64,000 nt of DNA. Origin: Maribacter orientalis (GTDB taxonomy: Bacteria; Bacteroidota; Bacteroidia; Flavobacteriales; Flavobacteriaceae). Location: the NCBI RefSeq assembly GCF_900109345.1, contig NZ_FNZN01000003.1:124001-188000 (forward strand). Direction: 5' to 3'. Of the stretch, positions 16,348 through 24,492 are shown in pieces (the first letter of the stretch is position 1; every line of letters begins with the position of its first letter). The position numbers were made by a program, and so were the translations under genes. The notes beneath the pieces were generated by a model. It worked only from the letters and a program-made list of their open reading frames with translations, searched no databases and was not told where the DNA came from.

Positions 16348-19275
16348 TTGAAAAATAGTAACACATATTCCTTTTATAGTATACTTTTTGTTATACTTTT
16401 TACTGCAGTCCATATTTCTTTCTCCCAGTCACCGTTGTCGGACGATAATATAAAGGCATTGGTTGATAAGTATAAGAATGACATACGCGGACCTTATAAA
16501 GATATTCGTTGGTTTTGTACTGACGGTAGTGTAAGGCAGCCAAAAGACCCTTGTCCTGATGATATTGGTCCTGGTGTACAGCATGCAAGATATAAAGATG
16601 AAGTTATCGCCTTGGGTAAAAGTAATCATATCTTTTTAGGTCAAATTTTAGCCTATTCTACAAATGATGATTTATGGGATATGGACCATAATCATTCTCG
16701 CTTAAAGCAATACCAAATAGATAAATATCTTCGTCTTATTGATGATGGCTGGGTGAATCAAAAAGGTCAATTCTATAGAGGCTCCGTTCAGGTAGAAGAT
16801 GAAGAAGCTTGGGGGATTGGTTTTTATAAATGGATTTTAGCAAAGGATGTTGTAATCGCTGATAATTTTTACTTCCTAAGACAATCTTTAAAAGACATAC
16901 CGCATTATGGTGATGATAATGTAGCACAATTAATGCGTAGCGAATCGAAAGTTATTTCGGATATCTACGTGCCTTTTATGGATTTGAGAACCAAAATTCA
17001 TAGCCAGCCTGAAAAGTCGGATATTCAAAAAATACTAGATTTTAAAGCAAAAAATCAAAAGTCCTTAACTACCGATTTAAATAAAAAAATTGATGGTCTT
17101 GTAGTAACCATGCAAACCTTTTTTAAGCCTGTTGATGTTCAATCCTTATTGAATAAATCGAAATTAGTGAAAGGCACCACCCTAGGAGATAAGGTGCAAG
17201 CTTTTATTCAGGGGAAAGCTAGTAATGAGACACCTTCATATGTGGTTAACGAAGCTGCGCAGTTACTTTTAGATATTCGAGAAGGATTATTGGAAGAAAA
17301 ACGACCTATGGCGCGTTTGCAATTATTGGATATTTCTTTAAAACTAGAAGAACTATTATTTCAAAATGCACCCAATTGGGTGCCAACGACGGTAAGCGGA
17401 CAATTGGAAAAAATATGTGCGCTAACTACGGCATCAGTTGGTGCCGGATATTTAGAGTTGTGGGAATGGGAGCAAATCTCTGGTACCTTAAGTAAGTTCG
17501 GTCAAGATCAATTAAGCTTGGCAGAATTAACCCAAGTATTAGAAACAGCAAGAGCTGCAGTAGAATGGAGTGCTGCAATGGTAAAAGCAAACTACCAAGA
17601 GGTTGTCGATACCTATACTACATTTGAACCAAAATCATATGCTTTTATTGATGACCGAATTAGAGGTTCTGTTGCTTTGCATTTGGGGAAAAGTGTTGGA
17701 GAATTAGGCGATTTTATTGCTAAAGAATCTGCACTTACCAATATGGTAATGGATATTCCGAATCAGAGTACATTTAGAGGATTGAATCCTGGGTATGCAT
17801 TCGGTGAATTGGTGGTAGTAGATGGTTCTTCTGAAGATATTGAAGTGTCTTCCGATAAGATTTATATCTTTCAGCGTTCACCGTCAGATTTGAAGCCCGT
17901 TGCAGGTATCGCAACAGTTGCGGAAGGTAATATGGTTTCTCATGTGCAACTATTGGCACGTAATCTAGGAATACCGAATGCAGCATTATCCGATGCAAAT
18001 CTTCAAAGTTTAAAGAAGTACGATGGTGACCGTGTATTTTATGCTGTTTCGAATAAAGGTAATGTGATTATTAAGGCAGAATCAAAAATGACCGATCAAG
18101 AGCGCGCACTTTTTGTAAAGAAAGAGCGTAATACGGATAAGATTGAAGTGCCTATTGAAAAAATTCAATTAAAGAATACCGATGTGCTTAATATGCGTGA
18201 TGTAGACGCGAGTGATTCAGGAGCATTATGTGGACCAAAAGCAGCTAACTTAGGGCAATTGAAAAAAATGTTTCCAGAGCAAGTAGTTGAAGGATTAGTA
18301 ATTCCGTTCGGAATTTTTAGAGATCATATGAACCAGCAAATGCCTGGTGCCGATAGTTCATATTGGGAGTATTTGAATGCGATGTTCGTTGAGGCAGAAC
18401 GTATGAGAACTGTAGGAGTTTCTGAACCTGAAGTGGAGAATTATCAATTACGACAATTAGAAACTTTAAGAGATGCTATTAAGAAAATGCCCTTAAAAAC
18501 TGATTTCATGAATCAGTTAGAAACGAAGTTTAAAACGGTCTTAGGTTCTGATTTTGGTAAAATTCCGGTGTTTTTACGAAGTGATACAAACATGGAAGAT
18601 TTGAAGGATTTTACCGGTGCAGGACTTAATCTTACTTTATTCAATGTTCTTGATAAGGAGAAAATTTTAAATGGAGTAAAAGAAGTATGGGCATCGCCCT
18701 ATACGGAGCGTAGCTTTAAATGGCGCCAAAAGTATTTGTTGAATCCTGAGAACGTTTTCCCATCAATTTTGGTGATACCTAGTGTAGATGTAGATTATTC
18801 CGGAGTATTGATAACTAAAGGAATCAATTCTGGTAATAACAAAGATTTGACCGTTGCCTTCAGTAGGGGTGCAGGCGGTGCCGTAGATGGGCAATCGGCA
18901 GAAACCTATACTATTTATGATGCAGGTGGCTATAGATTGTTAGCTCCTTCGCGCGAGCCTTTATATACTACATTACCTGCTACAGGTGGTACTGGCAAGA
19001 AAGTTGCAACGTTTCAAAATAGGGTGGTCAATGAAAAGAACTTAAATGAAATTAAAATCTTGGCAAACACAATTCGTAAGACATTACCTGATGCTACTAA
19101 TTCAGATTACGAAGGTGCATATGATGTAGAACTTGGTTTTAAAAATGATAAATTGTGGTTGTTTCAAATACGACCTTTTGTAGAGAATAAAAAAGCAGTG
19201 AGTTCTGGTTATTTAGCGTCTATAACTCCAAAAATAAACACAGAGAAAGAAATCTCTTTAAGTACAAAATTATAA
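16348..19275 (+). CDS. Secreted PEP-synthase/glucan-water-dikinase-like protein
   Basis: A 975-residue protein with a TTG start, chosen because it opens directly into a good signal peptide (MKNSNTYSF to SFSQ) and no in-frame ATG fits. Residues about 30-450 are alpha-helical and unassigned. A swivelling phosphohistidine-type domain lies near 490-590 with VSHVQLLARNLGIPNA (His532). A PPDK/PEP-synthase ATP-grasp domain follows, about 620-945, with GPKAANLG, FLRSDTNMEDL and QIRPF. The order His domain then ATP-grasp is that of glucan-water dikinases, not of PEP synthase. Export of an ATP-using fold is odd. The stop overlaps the start of the next gene by one base, implying coupled translation. Confidence 0.75.
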   Translation: MKNSNTYSFYSILFVILFTAVHISFSQSPLSDDNIKALVDKYKNDIRGPYKDIRWFCTDGSVRQPKDPCPDDIGPGVQHARYKDEVIALGKSNHIFLGQILAYSTNDDLWDMDHNHSRLKQYQIDKYLRLIDDGWVNQKGQFYRGSVQVEDEEAWGIGFYKWILAKDVVIADNFYFLRQSLKDIPHYGDDNVAQLMRSESKVISDIYVPFMDLRTKIHSQPEKSDIQKILDFKAKNQKSLTTDLNKKIDGLVVTMQTFFKPVDVQSLLNKSKLVKGTTLGDKVQAFIQGKASNETPSYVVNEAAQLLLDIREGLLEEKRPMARLQLLDISLKLEELLFQNAPNWVPTTVSGQLEKICALTTASVGAGYLELWEWEQISGTLSKFGQDQLSLAELTQVLETARAAVEWSAAMVKANYQEVVDTYTTFEPKSYAFIDDRIRGSVALHLGKSVGELGDFIAKESALTNMVMDIPNQSTFRGLNPGYAFGELVVVDGSSEDIEVSSDKIYIFQRSPSDLKPVAGIATVAEGNMVSHVQLLARNLGIPNAALSDANLQSLKKYDGDRVFYAVSNKGNVIIKAESKMTDQERALFVKKERNTDKIEVPIEKIQLKNTDVLNMRDVDASDSGALCGPKAANLGQLKKMFPEQVVEGLVIPFGIFRDHMNQQMPGADSSYWEYLNAMFVEAERMRTVGVSEPEVENYQLRQLETLRDAIKKMPLKTDFMNQLETKFKTVLGSDFGKIPVFLRSDTNMEDLKDFTGAGLNLTLFNVLDKEKILNGVKEVWASPYTERSFKWRQKYLLNPENVFPSILVIPSVDVDYSGVLITKGINSGNNKDLTVAFSRGAGGAVDGQSAETYTIYDAGGYRLLAPSREPLYTTLPATGGTGKKVATFQNRVVNEKNLNEIKILANTIRKTLPDATNSDYEGAYDVELGFKNDKLWLFQIRPFVENKKAVSSGYLASITPKINTEKEISLSTKL

Positions 19276-20537
19276 TGAAGAAAATTTTAGCGTTACTGGT
19301 TGTAGTTTTTTCTGCTTCCGCATTTACAACATATACATACTACCCAATTGACGGTTACGATCGTACGGGCATAAAACGGTTAAAGCGTTTAGAGTTAATA
19401 AAAAGTGGTGAGATAAAAGATGCCACAGCTTTACCTGCAGGGGCATTGAAATCATTTAGTGAAATTCAATTGAATTTACTGTCAAGAAAGAGTGATAGCG
19501 CCATGGGGCTAATGCAGGTAAATGAAGATTTTCAGAAAGAAATCAGCGCATTGTTTCGTGGCTTAGATAAAAGTTACTCCATAACGGTATTAGATATATC
19601 AGACCCTGGGAATGTGCGTTATGCTGAGCGTAATGAAACGGCAGGTTATCAGCCAGGTAGTGTAGGTAAATTGGCTGTCCTCAACGGACTCTTTACCCAG
19701 TTGGCCAAAATATATCCAGATTCTTTCGAAAAAAGAACCGAGCTTTTAAAGAACAAATCGGTAAAATCGGGAGTTTGGGGCTTAACCGATGAACATACCA
19801 TTCCTATTTACAATATTGAAAAGAATACCTTGGTAAAACGCCAAGTAATCGCCAGTGATGTATTTACACTTTATGAATGGGCAGACCATATGTTATCTGT
19901 AAGTAATAACGGTGCAGCAAGTATTGTTTGGAGAGAAGTGCTTTTAATGGCAGCTTTTGGGGATAAATATCCAGATCTAACACAAGAGGAAACAGATGCT
20001 TATTTTAAGGAAACACCAAGAAAAGAACTTACAGATTTAAGTAATGATGTGGTGAATTTACCACTACGTGATTTAGGCATTACTGCTGATGAGTGGCGTT
20101 TGGGTAGTTTTTTTACTAGAGGTGCAAATACCTATGTTGGAGATAAAGGCGGTAGTATCGGTTCGCCACAAGGCTTGATGAAGTTCTTGGTTCAATTAGA
20201 GCAAGGTAAGGTTGTTGATGAGGCATCAAGCTTAGAAATGAAAAGGTTAATGTATATGACGGATCGAAGAATACGTTACGCACAATCACCTGCTTTAAAA
20301 GAAGCCGCAGTATATTTTAAATCTGGGTCTTTATATAAATGTGATAGAAGTAAAGGGGAAGCTTGCGGCAAATATATGGGTAATGTTACCAATTTTATGA
20401 ATTCAGTTATAATCGTAGAGCATCCTGATAATTGCAAATATATGGTGGTGTTGATGACCAATGTACTACGTAAAAATTCTGCCAGTGATCACATGTATTT
20501 AGCTGGTAATATTGATAAATTAATACGTAAAAAGTAA
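19275..20537 (+). CDS. Class A beta-lactamase-fold serine hydrolase
   Basis: A 420-residue exported protein with a signal peptide (MKKILALLVVVFSASAF). The penicillin-recognising triad is present in modified form: SxxK at Ser129-Lys132 (SVGK), SNN at 210-212 in place of SDN, and KSGS at 349-352 in place of KTG. It is longer than class A beta-lactamases (about 290) and has an insert between the second and third motifs, so antibiotic hydrolysis is not implied. A peptidoglycan- or ester-directed activity is as likely. It overlaps the dikinase-like gene (TAATG). It is related to the protein at 31495-32412, with which it shares a DISDPGNVRYA-type segment. Confidence 0.75.
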   Translation: MKKILALLVVVFSASAFTTYTYYPIDGYDRTGIKRLKRLELIKSGEIKDATALPAGALKSFSEIQLNLLSRKSDSAMGLMQVNEDFQKEISALFRGLDKSYSITVLDISDPGNVRYAERNETAGYQPGSVGKLAVLNGLFTQLAKIYPDSFEKRTELLKNKSVKSGVWGLTDEHTIPIYNIEKNTLVKRQVIASDVFTLYEWADHMLSVSNNGAASIVWREVLLMAAFGDKYPDLTQEETDAYFKETPRKELTDLSNDVVNLPLRDLGITADEWRLGSFFTRGANTYVGDKGGSIGSPQGLMKFLVQLEQGKVVDEASSLEMKRLMYMTDRRIRYAQSPALKEAAVYFKSGSLYKCDRSKGEACGKYMGNVTNFMNSVIIVEHPDNCKYMVVLMTNVLRKNSASDHMYLAGNIDKLIRKK

Positions 20538-20912
20538 TTAATATAACTTTAGTACAGTTTTAACCAAACTGCTGCACATTATGTGGCAGGTTGTTCTGTT
20601 TTATAGTAGTATGTTCAAATGAAGCACTCGCACTGTTCATTGGCAATAATGCCACAGTATTACGTTAGTGACCACTGCAAGTGAACAATACAGGTCATTT
20701 GGACAGGTTGACGTGTCGCATTTATCAGCAGACCAGGGCAACAAAGCTATTCATTAGCTCCAAAGACAGAAATAGTAGCGTCAGACTTAAAAAAGGCTGT
20801 GAATTTTCTTGTGAATTACAACTATTACAATACCATTAGCAATTTTATTTCAAAATTGAATGCTTCTTAGAATGTGTTTCTTTGTTCTACCATTAACTAA
20901 AGAATATAGTAC
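20538..20912 (+). other. Gene-free stretch, probably gene debris
   Basis: No open frame of any length is seen. Base composition from about 20560 to 20790 is richer in GC than neighbouring intergenic DNA and looks like decayed coding sequence. An inverted repeat CTGC...GCAG lies near 20570-20592. It precedes a clearly decayed gene. Confidence 0.4.
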
Positions 20913-21555
20913 ATGTTTAAAAGAACACTATTAATTGCGCTTATGCTACCTTCTTGTTGGAAAGATTATAGTCCTGATAACCTTATTCGTTTAAAAGATA
21001 AATTTAAATCTCAAGTAAATGCTTTTGAGAATAAGAAAGAGACCGCAAATAGAAATGTAAACAAAGGTCTAGAATCTCTAAATGTCCTGAAAAGTCCATT
21101 AGAAGACATCAAAATGAAGACAAAAAATTTGCCAAGGTATATGGTGATAGGGAGAAAGTAGACGGCCGGGTACAAAACCTGAACAAAGACTACGACGATC
21201 AGAAAGAAAAGGCTTCGAATCTATTTGCTACGATGGAAAAACAGACCAATAGCCTATGTGATGAAACCAGCAAGAAAACCTTATTAAGTGCGATAGAAAA
21301 AGTATGTACCAAATACAACGGTACTTTGGCGAATACCTCATAAGTTATCGATAAGTCGAAACTGTTACACGGCGATGCCGTTGAGGTTGTAAAAGCCTTA
21401 GAAGTAGCTGCAGCCTTAATTCTTTTGATGGTATCAACGACCAAATAAAAAGTATTGAAGGCCGCGTAGATGGCATTAGGCAAGAACTAAATGTGGAAGC
21501 AGGATAGCGTAAAAAAACGCTATGAGAAAAAGATTACTGAGCTAGGGGAATAATA
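20913..21555 (+). pseudogene. Decayed coiled-coil lipoprotein gene
   Basis: The reading starts as a lipoprotein (MFKRTLLIALMLPSC) and goes into a charged helical region. The frame is lost at an A run near 21117-21127 and resumes one frame over (DKKFAKVYGDREKVDGRVQ). It then meets TAA at 21341, shifts again near 21417, gives FDGINDQIKSIEGRVDGIRQ, and meets TAG at 21505 and more stops. Joined, the pieces form one continuous heptad-rich coiled-coil protein of about 200 residues. At least two frameshifts and two stops make real decay more likely than a single sequencing error. The family is not recognised. Confidence 0.65.
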
Positions 21556-21621
21556 TAAAAATATCCAAGATCAAAAAATTCATTCGCTAATTACTGAACT
21601 ATGTTCTTTGATATTAATAAA

Positions 21622-21655
21622 ATACCTGCATAAATTTATATGCAGGCATTTTTAT
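21622..21655. terminator. Terminator between convergent genes
   Basis: CCTGCATA and TATGCAGG form a hairpin followed by a T-rich run. It lies between the decayed lipoprotein gene and the oxidoreductase gene ending at 21699. Confidence 0.65.
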
Positions 21656-21698
21656 TTATAGTTAATACTTAAAACGAATTATCAAACAGTGTTTGTTT

Positions 21699-23045
21699 TT
21701 AACTCAAAACTTCAGTAACACCAGGGGTAGGAATTGAATACATGCCGTCTGGTCCTGGGACACTTGGTGGTGTAGAATCCCAAGTAAGTTCACTTGGCAT
21801 CAATAATTTTTCAGAAGCCATAGCATCTTCCCATGTAATCACCTTGCCAGAATAGGTTGCCATACGGCCCATAATAGCAGTCATAGTACTTTTAGCACCG
21901 TTTTCAGCATCGCTAATTACTTCATTGTTACGAATCGATGCAAATAATCTATCATGTTCCACTTGATAAGGATTAGGGTCATTTCGATTACGGTAGTCGA
22001 ACAATTTCTCACCATCTAATCCAATAATGCTTGCTGCTCCCGCATCATTCATGTCTATACTTCCTTTTGTTCCTTGAAAGTTCTCGCCCACCTTAGACCA
22101 AGTGCCCGGTTGATGACGACATTGACTTGCAATTACTGCACCACTCGGATATGTGAACTCTACAAAATGATGGTCAAAAATTTCACCATGGTCTTTTCCT
22201 GTTCGAACCAATCTACCTCCCATACCTTGGGCTGAAATTGGATATTCACCTATAAACCAGTTGGCGACATCTATATTATGTATATGTTGTTCTAGAATGT
22301 GATCACCACATAACCAATTGAAATAATACCAATTACGCATTTGATATTCTAATTCGGTTTGGCTTTCTTGTCTTGGTCTCACCCAAACGCCACCACTATT
22401 CCAGTATACTTGTCCTGATACGATTTTACCAACATCACCTTGCTTAATTTTCTCTGCAATGGCCAAATAATTATTTTGATAATGACGTTGAAGACCTACA
22501 ACTACATTCAGTTTTTTCTCTTTGGCAATTTTTGCCATTTCAAGAACCTTTCGAATACCAGGTGCATCTGTAGCTACTGGTTTTTCCATGAACACATGTT
22601 TGCCAGCATTAACAGCGTACTCAAAATGATAGGGTCTAAAACCTGGTGGCGTTGCTAAAATAACAACATCTGCTTGGTCAATTGCTTTCTTATAAGCATC
22701 GAAGCCTACATATTTATGGGCATCCTTTATGTTTACTTTTTTAGTGCCTTCAAATTCTTTCTGTAAATTCAGTAGACTTTTGTCCAATTGGTCTTGAAAA
22801 GCATCTGCCATAGCTACCAATTCTATATTTTCATCTGCTTTTAAGGCTTGGTTGGCTGCGCCACTACCACGACCACCACAACCTATGACAGCTAATTTTA
22901 GTTTTTTGTCGTTAAAGACATTTGCCATTGCGCTCATTTCCAATCCTGGCAATAATATTCCAGCGCCCACAAGGGCCGTGCTTTTGCAAAAGTCTCGACG
23001 CGAGTTTTCAGGTTTTAACCGGGTTTTGCTGTTTGAGTTGTTCAT
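21699..23045 (-). CDS. Exported Gfo/Idh/MocA oxidoreductase
   Basis: A 448-residue NAD(P)-dependent oxidoreductase. A twin-arginine signal (SRRDF at 15-19, hydrophobic stretch to about 42) indicates export of the folded, cofactor-loaded protein. The nucleotide turn VIGCGGRGSG is near 53-62 and the family motif EKPVA follows. The C-terminal half is the usual alpha/beta domain. Substrates of this exported group are often sugars or inositols but are unknown here. It starts 26 bases after the FGE-fold gene on the same strand, so the two are very likely one operon. Confidence 0.88.
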   Translation of the reverse strand: MNNSNSKTRLKPENSRRDFCKSTALVGAGILLPGLEMSAMANVFNDKKLKLAVIGCGGRGSGAANQALKADENIELVAMADAFQDQLDKSLLNLQKEFEGTKKVNIKDAHKYVGFDAYKKAIDQADVVILATPPGFRPYHFEYAVNAGKHVFMEKPVATDAPGIRKVLEMAKIAKEKKLNVVVGLQRHYQNNYLAIAEKIKQGDVGKIVSGQVYWNSGGVWVRPRQESQTELEYQMRNWYYFNWLCGDHILEQHIHNIDVANWFIGEYPISAQGMGGRLVRTGKDHGEIFDHHFVEFTYPSGAVIASQCRHQPGTWSKVGENFQGTKGSIDMNDAGAASIIGLDGEKLFDYRNRNDPNPYQVEHDRLFASIRNNEVISDAENGAKSTMTAIMGRMATYSGKVITWEDAMASEKLLMPSELTWDSTPPSVPGPDGMYSIPTPGVTEVLS

Positions 23046-23071
23046 GTTGTTTGGTTTTAAGGTTTAAGGGA

Positions 23072-24046
23072 CTATTCGCCCCAATACTTGTTGATTTCAG
23101 TTTCTTTAGGCACATTTGGATCTCTCACGATTCTAAAGCCGACAAAAGGCGCATCGGTATTCCACCATTTACTTTTTGGAAATTGAGGATCTCTCATTTT
23201 CCAATTCTCATTAGAACCTAAGCGGGCTGCGCTTCTTAAATATTCGGCATCATCATAATAGGAACCACCTCGAACAGAACGTGGGTATTCTTCCTTAGCT
23301 ATTTCTATAGGTGATTGGGTAACGCCATTTCTAGTGGTATAAATTTCTGAGAAATATTGGTCTAATGTCCATTCAGCCACATTCCCATGCATATCGTATA
23401 AGCCCCAAGCATTTGGTTTCTTTTGACCTACTGGATGGTAGGTATCGTCGCTATTTTCATAAGACCAAGCATACTGTTCAAGCATTTTGGGGTCATCACC
23501 AAAGTAGTAAGCGGTAGAGCTACCTGCACGAGCGCTGTATTCCCATTCCGCTTCAGTTGGTAGCCGATAAAAATGACCTGTTTTTGCAGAAAGCCATTTG
23601 CAAAATTGAGAGGCTGCGTATTGTGTTACATTGCCAACTGGTAAACCTTCGCTAGTTCCCATACCAAGGCTCATATCTACATAAGGTATAGTTGCGCCTG
23701 AAATCGCATCTATTTCAATCTCTAAATCTTTTCCTTTACTGCTAGGTTCCATACTATCTACTGTTCTGTTTACGAATAGATTATAGAGCTCCCAAGTTAT
23801 TTCGTATTTAGACATCCAAAAAGAATTTAATTTCACGGTATGTATCGGGCCTTCTTCTTCACCTCTATTTTCTTCGGACGTTTTGCTTCCCATCAAAAAG
23901 CTTCCAGCGGGAATGGCAATCATTTCAATGTCTAAATATGAACCTCCAATAGATTGTGTGTAATCTTGAGATATTTCTTCTTGTGAATACAAATTATTCA
24001 TTAAAATAATGCACAGAAGGGTAAATATGTGTTTTGATAAAATCAT
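23072..24046 (-). CDS. FGE-sulfatase-fold (SUMF1-like) exported protein without catalytic cysteines
   Basis: A 324-residue exported protein with a signal peptide (MILSKHIFTL to NNLYSQ) and a full formylglycine-generating-enzyme fold: IPAGSFLMGS (45-54), YRLPTEAEWEYSARAG (160-175), WGLYDMHGNVAEW (214-226), VRGGSYYDD (258-266) and a terminal VGFRIVRD. True FGEs carry two active-site cysteines in the RGGS and following region. Here the only mature cysteine is Cys149, so sulfatase activation is unlikely. A binding or structural role, or another oxygenase-type reaction, is possible. First gene of the operon with the oxidoreductase. Confidence 0.82.
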   Translation of the reverse strand: MILSKHIFTLLCIILMNNLYSQEEISQDYTQSIGGSYLDIEMIAIPAGSFLMGSKTSEENRGEEEGPIHTVKLNSFWMSKYEITWELYNLFVNRTVDSMEPSSKGKDLEIEIDAISGATIPYVDMSLGMGTSEGLPVGNVTQYAASQFCKWLSAKTGHFYRLPTEAEWEYSARAGSSTAYYFGDDPKMLEQYAWSYENSDDTYHPVGQKKPNAWGLYDMHGNVAEWTLDQYFSEIYTTRNGVTQSPIEIAKEEYPRSVRGGSYYDDAEYLRSAARLGSNENWKMRDPQFPKSKWWNTDAPFVGFRIVRDPNVPKETEINKYWGE

Positions 24047-24492
24047 ATCTTAAATATAAGATTTTATCAAGAATAAAAATAGTAACAAAAATAAGATGTA
24101 TGTAGCGTTCCTTAACTGGTTTCTGATTCAGATTATGGGGAAACCCCAAAGTTCAATAGCCGATTTTATACTTCATCATTATGAATACGGCTTATATTTA
24201 TAACAAATTGATATTAATTATGTATTTATATAGTTGTATACTGTTGCTTGTTTAATAGAATAACCGTTAAATATTAAAAAGTTGATAATGTATCAATGGT
24301 AATTCCAGTGATTAAATAATACTATTCATTTGCACAGAGCGTTAGTCAATCAAATGGTATAACAAGTATTATTTTTATAGTTTTTTTCGACAGGATGTAA
24401 TAATTTGGTAAACCTTTTAAGATTCGATAGCCAAATCGTTTAAAGGAGTCTATGTTGAAAAAGATTAAAAGATATAATTTATTAAAGATTGT
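24047..24492. other. Divergent intergenic region
   Basis: 446 AT-rich bases between the divergent FGE-fold and GH63-like genes. It must hold both promoters, but I see no convincing -33/-7 pair, operator repeat or small gene. Confidence 0.4.

Noticed and set aside
19275..20537. Calling this an antibiotic-resistance beta-lactamase
   Set aside because: The motifs are modified (SVGK, SNN, KSGS), the protein is far longer than class A enzymes and the context is an envelope operon.
23072..24046. Calling this gene a sulfatase-activating formylglycine-generating enzyme
   Set aside because: The two active-site cysteines are absent; only the fold is supported.
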